Shown: piece by piece, positions 20,553 to 32,430 of the stretch
Position numbering within the stretch: position 1 is the first letter of the stretch
Layout: the number at the start of each line of letters is the position of its first letter
Source of the DNA: Corbicula japonica
Taxonomy: Eukaryota; Mollusca; Bivalvia; Venerida; Cyrenidae
Direction: 5' to 3'
Assembly: GCA_038501625.1 (NCBI GenBank)
Contig: JAZAYU010000037.1
Coordinates: 3,782,001-3,846,000, forward strand
DNA length: 64,000 nt
Notes under the pieces: model-generated
The model's input: only the letters and a program-made list of their open reading frames with translations
What the model was told of the DNA's origin: nothing
The model's database searches: none
Position numbers and translations under genes: made by a program

Positions 20553-22424
20553 TAATGTACGTCCAAATCATATGTAACGGCAAATGTAACTGGAACCAAT
20601 GGAGACCATTCTGCTCATACTGATAACAATCATACCCGGTATGGCTCTGAAATACATGAGATGAAATAGTGCATACACAACGATTAACTAATTAGAAAGC
20701 ACTAGTTTAAATTAACACAAAGAATAAGATTTAAACAAAGAATAATCCAGTTACACAAACAATACAATGTCATGTACATATTAAAATATGGGTCCATAGC
20801 ACAGTGGTCCAAAAATTATAAAAACCATTTAAAATGTGAAATTAACAATTCCTTCCTTAACAACACAATACAATTCAGTTATTTAGAATGAACAGCTATC
20901 TTTCCAGATATATGGCATCTGCAAGCCCAGGTTGGTCTCTCACTCTCTCGCTCTTACTCTTGGTGAACTGTATGAAGTGCTGAACTGTTAACAAGAAATA
21001 GATGGTTAATACATGCGTGTTATATTCGAAAGAGAAATCCAAGAAATAGAAATTTGCATTGCGACCACCATTTTTTATGAAAGATGAATCACATTTGAAT
21101 TTACGAAATTTAAGAATGCCAAATACAAAAATGACGTCGTTAAATTAGATTATTTCAGCAAACCATGTTTACCTTACAATCGGAATGTATAATTGAAAAT
21201 AAAAAACCTTATGTTATTGGCATGATTTTATCATAAGATTTTCAAAAATACGCATTGATAATGAACATCCGAATTATTCTACCGGGAAACTTATCAATAA
21301 AATTATCTCCAAAGAGGCCGTTGTTGTATGGTAAAAACTCTCAGAATGCAGGCTCAGGTCACGGGACATCCCTTTCCAAGCAAGTTTTGAAAAAGTCATT
21401 GTATATTAGACACATATTTGCAATTCAATTTTCATTTACGGAAAAGCGAAAAATCTTTGTTTACTCGCAACCTCGTTTTGACGTGACCTTCACATTCTCT
21501 ATTCGACAGTTGAAACCGTGTCTCCGTGTATTCGCCCAAGGCACATTTAACTGAATAAATGTGTGTTTTATGTGGTATTTCATTCATTTCCATTGAAACG
21601 GCATCTGCACATAATGTTGCGACCATTACTGAAAGCGTTATGAAGCATATGCTTATTGGTTAAAAGTTTCTAAAATAGTTAACGGGGAAAACCCCTAGTC
21701 ATTGAGTACGGTATTTATAAGCCGTCATCAGATCTAACATTTTGTTTGATCTGACTTCAGTGAGATTGTTCTTTAAACTACTGCACACATTTTATGAAAG
21801 AAATGCGCAAAAATGTTACAATATCATAGAAAATAAAGCGATAATAAAACATATTTTCACTTAAACGCGGTCGATTAACTTAACTTTTCAAATTCAATTA
21901 TATTGTTTCGAGATTGATGTAAAGTTAGTTTCTAGACACGCCAGAAAATGAAGTGTTGCTACAGACTTTTTTTGAGAAACTATAGTGCATGTCCAGACCT
22001 TTATATAGACAGATTAACTGGTTTTTAAAAGGACTTTTGCGTGACACAATATATATGTACATGTATGATTGATGACGCCCTGGTCATATTGATGTTGGAC
22101 TAAAATATCACCAATTACAAAGACAAAATATGATTATTTTATATGAACAATTTGTAGAACCGCCACAATAGTAAGGTTGCCGCAGTTTCCATTACACCAA
22201 CGATTTTGTATTCTAACTTAGACTAATCGAAGTTTTATTGAATGCAAACACTTACAAAAGTAATAGAAGAAGCGTTCATTTACCTTTAATTTAGGTGTAA
22301 CGGCACAACAAATAGATTCTTTTAGGTTGTAAGAGTATTTTCTTTACCTTGTGAAGTGTTCTGACAAAGAGTGCATCATCCCAGTCGTGCGTTTATATAA
22401 ACCATGGTTACGAATTATGCCTTA
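20553..22424. other. No gene recognised
   Basis: The 99-codon plus frame 21255-21554 and a 64-codon minus frame 21432-21626 overlap each other and the dispersed element at 21455-21545. Neither has splice or start support. Confidence 0.35.
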
Positions 22425-22555
22425 ATTGTTTGTGGTGACTTATCGAAATTGGTCAGTAAAAAACCGTGCTCTCTTTTTCTCTCTACTTTTTGGCTGTGTA
22501 TGAAGGCTGTGTTTGTTGGATGAAGCGATTACTTATATGCATATTTCACCTTTTT
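22425..22555 (+). repeat. Retroelement tail fragment
   Basis: GTGCTCTCTTTTTCTCTCTAC, GAAGGCTGTGTTTG and TATATGCATATTTCACCTTTT match the 3' end of the tail. Confidence 0.65.
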
Positions 22556-23126
22556 TCATGATGTCGCCTTAAAACTGTGGTAGCTTGGTTACCAAATATA
22601 ACATAGTTGCTAATCCTCATCTCGTGTATTGTCACCGAACATCACAGATACTCGAGACAAATGAACGTTTTCTAAGCAAATTATATAGCCTACATGGTTT
22701 TGGAGAACACAAGCTCATTTGTCAACAATGAAAAAACTGTATACGATGCAATTCAATACTTTTTATTCAGCGCTTTAAGGGTAATGACACACAGACATAC
22801 TTAATCAATTAGCAAACTTTCAATCTGTTATTTTAGGCAACTTTATGTGATTAATTTCCTGCACCCAGTGTCAAGACTATTAAAATTTCATTACACGAAA
22901 TAGAAATTTTTTTTCGATATATCAAGGCTGTACCATTGTCCTAAATTCGCTTAATAAAATCTGCTAAATTAGATTTAATAAAAACAATTATACTGCTTCA
23001 CGCTGTTCCGGTGCCATGCAAACTATATTGCATCTGCCTAACAAAAACAGATCTCTAACTTAGAGTTACATTTCATTTCTGGCTGATTCATTGAAAATAC
23101 TGTAACTACACGATATGGTATACGTT

Positions 23127-23520
23127 GTTTTGAAGTAAGGCGTGTAACTGTTCATGGAACTATAAAAGCATTAATTGCATTGTTTAGGGAGGAATAATTA
23201 AGTTGAGTAATTGTTTCTTAACTTCTGCAAACCGATCTCCCAATGAATTGAATCACAACGTTCTACCACTGAGCTCAGGATAATGTTTAAGCGTAATTTA
23301 TTTGAACCAGTATCAAAAAGCAGCACAGAAGCTTATAGTATTAAAAAATGGTTTCGAAGTGTTTAGGTTTTCTTTTTAAGTTGTTTCGTAATGATGTGTT
23401 TAACTGTTTATGGAGCTGTAAAAGCCTGATTGACACTAGAGATGTTTCGGGAGGTATAATTTGAGTCATGCATTTAACAGATTACACTGTTTCTTGATTT
23501 GTGCACGCTATTCTCCGGAT
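23127..23520. repeat. Diverged direct duplication, period about 253 bp
   Basis: GTAACTGTTCATGGAACTATAAAAGC at about 23146 corresponds to TTAACTGTTTATGGAGCTGTAAAAGC at about 23399, each followed by a GGGAGG.ATAAT stretch. Confidence 0.5.
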
Positions 23521-24736
23521 TAATTTTTTTACAAACATTCCTCCTATAAGATATATTGACGATAATATCAAAGCGTCTTTATTGTGACATTTAAACGCAG
23601 AATAGAATGGTAAGTAAGTAATGTAATTGTGACGTGTTAAGTCTGAACATGTAATTTTTCTGCGTGTAAAACATGTGTTTACTCATCAATATCCTTAACA
23701 TGCAACCAATCTGTATCTGTAATTAGTTTTTTGTTTAACTTAATCTAGATTCTGTATTGGTATAGAAGATAGATAATAACGTTTTTCAAACCTCTGGCTT
23801 TATAACTCCCACGAGACAAGCTTGCCTCTGTTTATTTACAGATAACAATAAATGTGTTTTGTAAATCGATACTGATAAATATAGATAATTGTTTTAGAAA
23901 GGATTTCAATTAACGTTATATCATGTTTCGGATGTTTTGTTTCACTTAACATTATGGTAACATGTCAATCGAAAGTTTGCTGACTACTTAGTTGCCATTA
24001 TAGTTTATTTTCAATGTAGTTTTAGATGCATTACAGTAAAATACGGTCTTAAAAATGAAGATATGTTTCTAATTTTCTTTATCAGCTGTGCTTGTTAGTA
24101 CTGAAATAAGAGATTGTAGTTTTTCTACTTGAAAATCTTAAATCTCAAATAAAGCGCAAAGAAAAATTGAAATAATATGTCAACTGCTTCATTGTTTATT
24201 TTTGTTATCTCGCTTTGAAAACAACAGTAATGTACAATGATAATAGGAATTTCATTTAAAACTCGTAGTCAAACTACTTTTCCTGCTAGAAAATAAACTT
24301 TAACAAGAAATATCTTTAAAAAAGATAAACGGCGTTGATGGAAAAGATTTACATATACATGTATATAAGAAAGAAAGAAATACAGAGAGGCAAAGCAGAC
24401 ACAGTTTTGTTATTTTATTTTATTTGTTATAGCTGTCGACGAACCCTCCCTGCCTTCTTAGTATGACTTAGAGATTAAGCGACCGAATCATGACAACTCA
24501 TAAATTTATTGAAAGTGTCTTTCAAAAAAAATGTTGAAGCTGTTGCAACAATTTCATACAGTGATAACAAGTCGATTAAAGATACTGAAGCAAAATATTC
24601 AGTTTCAATAAAATGCCTCGTGTAGAGTGAGAATTCAAGATGAATAAATGTCCTTGAAATTTAATAAATATAAATAATAACAGCCTGTTACAAGAGCGAA
24701 ATCTACCAACTTTTAAGTATATTAACTTTAAAAAAA
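23521..24736. other. No gene or repeat recognised
   Basis: Contains a GTAAGTAAGT at about 23611 without an upstream frame. Confidence 0.35.
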
Positions 24737-24808
24737 GTGTCCGTCCTGAGTATTGAACCCGGGGCTTCCGCTTGAGAGGCGAGAGTGTTAGCCACTAGAT
24801 TACAGTAA
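24737..24808 (-). tRNA. tRNA-Glu(CTC)-like sequence, pseudogene or SINE head
   Basis: Minus strand carries an A-box-like TAATCTAGTGGCTAACA, an anticodon loop CTCTCAA (CTC, with T before it) between CTCGC and GCGGA, and a B box CCCGGGTTCAATAC, followed 13 bases later by TTTTTTT. The acceptor and T-stem pair poorly, so a functional tRNA is unlikely; a decayed tRNA or a tRNA-derived retroposon fits better. Confidence 0.5.
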
Positions 24809-25028
24809 ACTTGTATTTCGTACTTGAAATTAACAATCAGTATCAAAGGAACTAGTAAGAACTAGGAATATCTACACTTCTCTTTCGTTTTACACTGTGT
24901 ATTGTATGCAAGTGTTTACCTGACATCCAAGAATATTCCATATAATATTGTATTTAAGCCATCAATATTGACTTAACTGGTTACTTAAATCGTAAATATG
25001 TTTTTCCTCCAATACAACACCCACTAAC

Positions 25029-25172
25029 AACCAATCGAATTAATCTATTTGTTTTTTCCTCTGCATAATACTAAAAATCCCACTAGATACCTCTCCACCC
25101 TGCTAGATGCCTCTCTGGTGTAAATAGCTACCAATCAAAATAGTTTATTTCATTTTCCCTCTGCATAATAAG
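25029..25172. repeat. Diverged direct duplication, period about 101 bp
   Basis: CCAATCGAATTAATCTATTTG..CCTCTGCATAATA recurs as CCAATCAAAATAGTTTATTTC..CCTCTGCATAATA; CTAGATACCTCTC / CTAGATGCCTCTC lie between. Confidence 0.55.
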
Positions 25173-25781
25173 AGAATACGAGTATAATTTTCAACATTTC
25201 ATTGGTCGAAAAACTAGGTCAAAAGTGACCTTAGACAGCTAACGCCGAAAAAGCAAAGATAGCCTAAATATACTAACTTAAACAGAAATTTAATGATTTT
25301 ATATTTTGCTTTACTGCACAGATTTAATGCATACGATCCACTGAGCTCAAACTACATGTACGTCGGACATTATTACAGGCGAACCTTTCCAGTTTGTAAT
25401 TTACAAGACAATTATTACGAATACCAATATTCAGTATCGTTGTATAAAAAGTGATTGCAATTATCTAAACGTGTGCGCATTATTATACGTGGTTATCTTA
25501 CCAAAACGTTCTTGGACATCATCGGAATGTAATACAAAATAAACGCTATTTTTGTATCGATTTGATCGGATAGAAGGCCGTTATTTAATTCTCCATGTTA
25601 ATGGCGTTATTGCTGTGCAAGATCGAAGTGTAATTGAGCTAGACATCGTAAATAGTGCGGCTGTTATCTACCCACTGCTATTGTCTGTTTCTGGTAAAAT
25701 TGTTCCGAGTCCACGATACGGAGATCGTGCATTCTGTGATTGGGACGCTATTGGAACGCTGTATGTAATTACGAATAGTCG

Positions 25782-25857
25782 ATGCTTTCTGATCAAATTA
25801 ATGCCAAGGAATATCAATTAAGGATCAAGAGAGACGAAAGTGAATATTTTCTTAAAG
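25782..25857 (+). CDS. Candidate first coding exon, unknown
   Basis: An in-frame TAG two codons upstream is followed by ATG at 25782 and 25 codons (MLSDQINAKEYQLRI, KRDESEYFLK), ending one base into a codon at AAAG|GTAAGTGCA, a near-consensus donor. The 260 bases upstream are relatively rich in CpG, as expected near a promoter; an 89-codon frame there (25552-25821) is overlapping and less likely. The continuing exon would start with two bases; one candidate follows TTTTAAAATCTTAAG at about 27100 but is not secure. Confidence 0.35.
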
Positions 25858-26968
25858 GTAAGTGCATGCATCATATTTCTTGTTTCGAACGATTATTGGT
25901 ATGCTTTTAACTGTTCTAGATCGTTTAATTAAAAAGCTAGAATTTTATCTACGCCGAATTTGATGTTCCGTTTTAAAAAATTAAAAAAATAAATTTATAA
26001 CATAACATAACATATATTTTATTCGATTTTAAATTGTATACATACAATTTATAGTCAACATTTGGTCATATTTGAGTAAAGCAAAGCATAACACTGGTTA
26101 ATAGATTAATAGAAATGGTTCCTAACAATTAACAGAGAAGATTGCAAATCAATACGAATGTATAAAAATAAATAATAGTATTCCATGACATATATACAAT
26201 GGTATCTGAATAGATTTTAAGGTTTATCTCCCTTGAACTATTAAATAATCAGGTTAAAGCGAATATTTCACGACTCAGTATGAATGTATCAAAAATAAAT
26301 AAAATAATTCACTATCTTAATTAAGGCTTCATATAGAAGAAAACTTAACATTTCTCAACGGGATCCAGCTGGTGAAAAGAATAACGTCTTTCGTGCATTC
26401 GTTTCAATAATTGTTGCTCAGAGTCAAATTGTAAGGAAAAATGAGCAATAGATAAAATCAAAGATAAGGCCTGGTATATTCATTTTGAATTTATTAATCT
26501 TTAGCTCTCGTTTGGTAACTAAACGTTTGAAGTTAGATTGTAATACGTGTAAAATTGTTTCAAAAAAAAGAAAAATATATATTCACTTTTAGGGTTATTT
26601 ATAAATTGTATACAGCGTATTATGCAAAGAAAGTTTTATTGGAGAGAGCGGATGAAGGAAAAATAAAAAGAAAATAAATCCAGCATGCATAATGCACTGA
26701 AATCCTTATTTGGGATTAAGCTATAAGTCAATTTTTTGAATATTCTTGTTGAATTTAAGTCCAAAGAAAATAAATCCATATGTATGCACTATTGTATGGA
26801 GGAGATTTCCAAAATTATGTATCACCTGAAATGTTACGCTTGCTGATGTTGTTGTTGTTTTTGTGATATTTTTTATTTGTTAAGCCATAATCACTACTGT
26901 AAAAAGCACATCTACGAACACCTTAAGTATGTTCAGAATACAATAAGAACATTATACATTATCATGAG
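25858..26968. other. No gene recognised; possibly intron
   Basis: Strongly A+T-rich, downstream of the donor at 25858. Confidence 0.3.
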
Positions 26969-27534
26969 ATGACGTTTGGTGGTTTTCTACGTACGTGTAT
27001 ATACGTATACGAACATACTACGGTCGTTATATTTTATGCATTGTTGGAGCTGATTTACACTGTTGACGCTATACTATTATCAGATTTTAAAATCTTAAGT
27101 TTCCAAGATGGGATCTTTCTGGTATCGAGACTATCTACGCAATTGTCAAACATGAAAAACCCAGCAGCCAGTCAAATAATGTGTTTCGTAAGAGCAACCC
27201 TTGTTTCGCCCTCGAAGTTGAGGATTTGTAACGTGAAGCTACATGAAAATACAATGGCATGATTAAACATTGAAAGAATTGCAATATTATATCGTATTTT
27301 TCTATCGTTTCTAGTATCTTCGCGTCGTGCCAGGTAGAATGGAAAGAGCGATATGACGACGTGTACGCTATGCACATGCGCGATGCAAAGGTGCGATATT
27401 ATTTTTGAGTTTAAACATCGTGTTGTCGTTTCTTCGAATCTGCTAACCGTGTCATCTATACGTTTTTTCGTGTCTTTTGTTATTAATATTAATTTTTGTG
27501 GCTGTCTAAAACAGTTTAGTTTAAATTCGCCGCT
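26969..27534. other. Region with several overlapping open frames
   Basis: Plus frame 26969-27262 has 97 codons. Minus frame 27534-27172 is open for 121 codons with no early ATG, and a second minus frame covers 27377-27135. The 121-codon one has an acceptor CTAAACTGTTTTAG ending at 27506 and two hydrophobic stretches (VHVVISLFPFYLA; YNIAILSMFNHAIVFSCSF) resembling membrane segments. At most one can be real, and I cannot choose with confidence. Confidence 0.25.
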
Positions 27535-29021
27535 CTAAATCGAGCAAAAACGGCATAGTTACTGTTTCACAGCGATATTTAATTCTAAGTTTGATAAAAC
27601 TCAACATCATTCACGCGTTTCTTAGATTTTGTTTGATCCATTGATTTTTTGGTATATTGATTATCCGTTGCAAACTGCTTCTTTATAGTGCGTAGTGTAA
27701 GAACGCCCCCGACTAATATATGGTTTATGCTTTTCCTGTTTCTTGGCTGGGAGTAAGGATTGTGCTTCCCGAGTGTTTTCCAATATGTTGACTTCTTTTT
27801 AAAGTTTATTCAACCTTAACTACAAGACGGTTGTCAATTTCCAAATTTGTTTCATTAGTTAAATCGGGAAACCAGACGTTCTTTTGTGTAGTGCCTACAC
27901 ATTTATCTTCTTTAAGTTTGGGCTCGCTTTAATAGAATCATCTAATTAAGATTCTATTCATCAGTCAGAGTAAGGTTTTAGTGTGTTAAGAATTTAAAAA
28001 ATTAACAATTACAATAAAATATCAAAACATAAACACATTTGAAAATCTACAACTAGACCTTATAATTCACTATATAATATAAGAATATTATTAATAACAG
28101 ATATTAAGCATAGCTATGTTGCAGTAAATATCTTTAAGAAAAAGAGAATGTGAGTGGGAGGGCTAGATTATGAAATGTGAAAGTCGAATATTTTCTCTAA
28201 AGTGTTAAAAAATAACAGAACTTTTAATCAAGTACCACTGAGACGCTAGCAGAGAATGAGAGTCCTCATAGGACACGATAACTGCATAGATATTTAAGTG
28301 CTTTATTCTTCACCATTTGTATAAGGCTAATCTTCTAGTTTTTAATTTATCGGTTAATGCACCACATTGCAGACGCTCTTTGACATCAGTTCATCGCATT
28401 CCGTATCGGGCTATGCTTCATTTAGCTTTCACTCCTGGGAAGTGTTAAGCACTTAAACATTGCTGTTCTGTTTTATTTAGATTGTTAATGAATTAACCCA
28501 AATAGAAGTTGCTCGTTCAATCCATTAAACAATTGCAAAAATAAACACCACTGTTAATTAACAAAACGTAGAATCTTATAAACGTTAGTGGCAATACATT
28601 GTCACTGCGGGTTGAAACCAGGTTAAAGGGTGCTTTAAACTTATACTTGAACGATGAATGTACTTCTAGAAACCATTTGGTATTGCTATTTTTACATGTA
28701 TGCCGATCGTAAAAAGGATGTGCATCCGAATTAAATTTGTTTCAAATTGTTTAAGGATACACTTTAAATACGACTCCATGCACTATAAAAGTATACAGTT
28801 GTTATAGAACTGTTGATTGTTGCTGGCATCCCATATGTTTTGCCTGAATCATTAACCGGAGGTTAAATGTAAAATAGTTTACAAAAATAGTTTAATAATA
28901 TATATAAAGAAACCACTAAAAACACAAAACACAGAAAGCACATCGTCCCCGCACAGTCAAAGCGATAGGATAGAGAGACAACATTTATACGTAGTTTGTA
29001 AATTTACTACGAACTACTCAC
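27535..29021. other. No gene or repeat recognised
   Basis: If the Ig-like exon at 29022-29228 is real, this would be its downstream intron on the minus strand. Confidence 0.3.
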
Positions 29022-29228
29022 CATCGAGCCAAACTATATTTTCTCGGAAGCGTGCGTTTATTCTTGTTATAATAGCATTATTTTCTGGTGCGTAGGTAAT
29101 TTTCATTTCAGCGTTGTTAACTGCAGGGTAGCTGTTAATTTGACAGTGATAAACTTGATATCTTTCAACTTTTCCCCGCTGCTTATTGGTAAAACAACAG
29201 TGTGTGAAAACGAAATCACTATCCAATG
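29022..29228 (-). CDS. Candidate exon encoding part of Ig-like domains
   Basis: The minus frame reads KQRGKVERYQVYHCQINSYP, AVNNAEMKITYAPENN, then ARFRENIVWLDG and ends at GATG|GTGAGTAG, a strong donor at 29022/29021. The Y.VYHC..N ... MKITYAPE pattern is like the F and G strands of an immunoglobulin C2-type fold with the usual linker, and NIVWLDG would suit the start of a next domain. A possible acceptor is CATTCATTGGATAG before 29228. A second minus frame is open over part of it. Resemblance is by eye only. Confidence 0.35.
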
Positions 29229-29919
29229 AATGCAAACAATGCTTTTTTTTAATTCAATTTCCGGACAAATAAAAATGATATAAACATTTGTATTGTTTCG
29301 CTTTGGATGATGTTGGCCAGTTTGATATCATATGGTTACCAGGATTATTTTTTTTGTTATATCGATTTTTAAACAAAGGCGAATCTGTTTTATTTTTTTA
29401 GAAAGCAATTGTTTACTGGTACTGGTGTATTTTGATAATAAACAAGACACTGATAATGCAAATAGAAAATGCTCGTAGTTTTAACGATACGATTGGTTAA
29501 CTGTTATTAAATTCCGTTTCGTAATTGTTTAAGATTGACGTTTATCCATTCTTATTTAAAAAGACGCGATTGAGTAAGACAGTGCGTTTCTGGTAAAGAA
29601 TCGATAATGTTGCATGCCAAAGCAAACACTTACACAAAAAAAAACACAAAACTCATGCACTTTCAAGCAAAGCAGGTTGGAACTCGGTGACTTTACTGAT
29701 TTCAAGTCAACAAATATATCCGGTAGGCATGCTATGATTTTATCTTAAAATCACTATTGCAACAAGGTATTTCACAGCCAGTTTTTATTGAAATTTAATT
29801 TAACAATTTAATAAAAGGCAATATTAATTTCTCTCGGTTACTCATAAAAACCATTTGCAAATTCAAAAAGAAAGGTTACCAACATGATATTCTGCAGCGC
29901 TCGTAAGGCCTGGTGATTA

Positions 29920-30533
29920 GGTATTGCGCCTTTCGCCATTGTTTTGCCATAGACAAAAAAGAAAAATATAAAAATCTTTCAAACGGTAAAAAGCACTTCC
30001 ATCAAACTTTGCACAAACCAATGTTATTAATATATGTTTAATTTTTATACGCTAAGAAAAGTTAGAACAGTAACGAAAGATAGTTAGACCCCCAAAACAC
30101 TGAACATCAATTTAAATGTCTTAATGTATAATGAGTTACTTATAATTATACTTAAGGTCCTTTGGTCTAACAAATGTATACAATGTGAGTTATTTGTAAA
30201 AGTGTGTTTGACCCTCAATTTTCTGGTCGCGAAAATGGATGACTTAAAAATAAAAATGTTGATTTCTCTCTACACAGTCGAAAGTTGTTTTCAAGGACCT
30301 TGTTGTCAGTATCATTTCAAGCAAGTTGAATTTTAATTCTGTTGCTTCCTTTGTGTGAAAAATTGCAAATAGAATGTTCGGGATTAGTTAGATCTTACTA
30401 TTTTCTCCACTGTTCTATCATATACTTATATCATTTATTTGTAAAAAATTTGAGGGAAGTGCATTGTGCCGTTTGAGAATTTTTTTTCACTTTTTTTTGT
30501 CTATGGGAAAGCAATGACAAAAGGCGCAATACC
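29920..30533. mobile_element. 614-bp Harbinger-type MITE with TTA target duplication
   Basis: Ends GGTATTGCGCCTTTCGCC and the complementary GGCGCAATACC form inverted repeats of about 41 bp (five mismatches); weaker inverted similarity continues inward for roughly 150 bp. TTA is repeated at 29917-29919 and 30534-30536. The intact homologue at 55800-55860 shows the single TTA, an exact empty-site comparison. A 3-bp TWA duplication is typical of PIF/Harbinger. No transposase; the 70-codon frame inside is not credible. Confidence 0.9.
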
Positions 30534-30799
30534 TTAACCCATCTACAGTTGACCACTATGCTAATCTCTTTGATTGCACGACGGTGGTAGTGGTTTGAAA
30601 GTTTATGAAAGTTTATGGGGAAATCTTTTCTTTAAAGAACCTAGAAGCTCGATTTGTTTCTTTTATCCCTGGCGTCGTGTTCTTGCTAATTTAACCCGTG
30701 CATCCCTGGTCTCGGTAAGATCATTGAGTATCCGCCACTTTGGCTTTGCAATGCTTAAAGCTTCTTATGCTGGGGTATGTATGAGGTTGGTGCACCATA

Positions 30800-30850
30800 G
30801 AACCTGGTTACCCCCACCCCCCACCCCGCACCCCCCCCCCCCCCCCCCGG
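30800..30850. repeat. C-rich low-complexity tract
   Basis: CCCCCACCCCCCACC leads into an uninterrupted C run of about 20, expanded inside the retroelement tail where other copies have only AACCCCCAGTGG. Confidence 0.9.
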
Positions 30851-31042
30851 TGGCAATTTGTTTTCCACTGATCGTTCCAAGGCGATAACCCCAGTGGCTC
30901 TCTGGTTCGTTAATTGTTTGTGGCGTCTAATTTGAATTGACATACTTATAACAAAATGCGTTCTGTTCCTATCTTTTTTGAGAGGCTGTGTTTTGTAAGT
31001 GTGGCGATTCCTGATATGCATATTTCACTTTTTATATAGAAT

Positions 31043-32199
31043 TTCTACACAGAATTAATGAGGGAGAAGATGCAATTTAAAAGCACAAATACACACTCAT
31101 TCAGTCTGATAAAAAGTAAAACACGCTTACCAAGGATAGCCACCTGGTGCATTTCAAACATACACATGCAGCAACATCCTCTAAATTGACCAGTCAGGTT
31201 CTAAATATGATTCTAAATATGAAGAAACAAGTAAGAATGGCAAAGTCGTAGGTAAAAGCAAACAAACCTCAAAATAAGTAGCTATGGCACTGTAAGGTTA
31301 GGTACCCGATGGCCTAACTAGGACTAGAAATTTGAGTCTTACTCAGTATTACGCTTTGCAAACATAGCTGAAGTGTCTTAACGATTTCTGAAATATAGAT
31401 AACAAGCAATTTCCAACATGTGTCAACAAAAAATGTTGTGTTTTCTTGATTTGGTATTTCCTGATATGCATATTTCACGATTTTAATAAATTTGCACTCA
31501 ATAAAACACATTTTTGACAAAAACAAACACTTTTTAATCTTAATCTAAACATAATAATGATTTTAAACGACTTCAATTGATGATAAAAGAGATAATGTAG
31601 AGTTACCATGTGTGGACGGTGTTTGCTGCGATCCACAATTTACGGCCTGTTCGCTTTTCTAGAGCTTGCAACAGTGTTAAATATTACAATAAACGAAATT
31701 CTTGCAATGTTTACTTTGCATCTATTTTGAAACTAAAATTATAACGATACCGTAAAACTGCTGCAAAAACACAGTTATAACTGCATCTACGTGTGCTCTT
31801 GGTTTGATTAGTTTTACACTCTGCGCTTATGAATCTGGATTCTGTTCGATTCATTCTGTAACTCAATTTCAGTAATTTCAACCGAAGAATGATGCGATCT
31901 TTCCACTTGAAATAGAATCTTATATGAGTTGTTCAAAAACATGCGTAGGGTCATAGTGCTTGGTGAGTTTTGTGTTGTAACTGAATGCCATTCGCGCCTA
32001 AAACAGAACCTATGTTTTTATTTGATACAAATTTGAATATGTACGAAGCACGCTTTTGCCTTTAATATTTAAGTTGACGGAGAGTGCAGTCAGCTCCATA
32101 ATGAACCGATTGCTCCGAAACACGGATATACCTTTTTAACATCGAAGCGTGTTATCACTTATAGAAACGTATTTCTAAAATTAAATTTGACTGGCAATC
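31043..32199. other. No gene; one short tail fragment
   Basis: 31447-31480 (ATTTCCTGATATGCATATTTCAC) is a piece of the retroelement 3' end. The 70-codon minus frame 31314-31526 runs through it. Confidence 0.4.
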
Positions 32200-32430
32200 T
32201 TTTAGAATCCACAGTTGGTATTTGTGTTTTAAATCGGGTATTAACTGATGGCTTACCCTTTGTGTTCACATGACGGTGGAAGGGTTTAAGGAGTTTATAA
32301 AGGTTTTTAGACAAATCTTTTAAACGAACTTAGACGCTCCAGTTGTTTCTTTTATTCATGCCATCATGTTTGGTGAATTGACTCCAGGTACTCTGTTCTA
32401 ATTAAGGTCATTTAGTTTGCCGTTTTTGCT
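32200..32430 (+). pseudogene. Retroelement copy 3, diverged 3' part
   Basis: GACGGTGGAAGGGTTTAAGG, GTTTCTTTTATTCATGCCAT and TTTGGTGAATTGACTCCAGG match 55876-56010 with more substitutions than copy 2. Confidence 0.65.

Larger units (their letters stand above)
29743..31042 (+). pseudogene. Retroelement copy 2: 3' end of reverse transcriptase and tail, split by a MITE
   Basis: 29743-29919 matches the last third of the reverse-transcriptase frame at 55650-55830 (CACTATTGCAACAAGG, AAGAAAGGTTACCAACATGA). After the 614-bp insertion it resumes at 30537 with CTACAGTTGACCACTATGCT, CACGACGGTGG and the region up to GGTAAGATCATTGAGTA, then the tail (GGTTGGTGCACC, CCGTTCC-type block, GAGAGGCTGTGTTTTG, GATATGCATATTTCAC). 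The 5' part is absent and codons are broken, so it is dead. The 104-codon frame 30574-30888 lies in the region downstream of the reverse transcriptase. Confidence 0.85.

Noticed and set aside
27172..29022. Joining the Ig-like exon to the membrane-like minus frame at 27505-27172
   Set aside because: The donor leaves one base and the acceptor also supplies one base, so the phases do not fit.
30124..30336. 70-codon frame inside the 614-bp MITE as transposase
   Set aside because: No catalytic or DNA-binding motif, and the element is far too short to be autonomous.
30574..30888. 104-codon frame and the similar one at 55871 as a conserved protein
   Set aside because: The similarity is explained by both being the retroelement's 3' region; copies 3 and 4 do not keep the frame.
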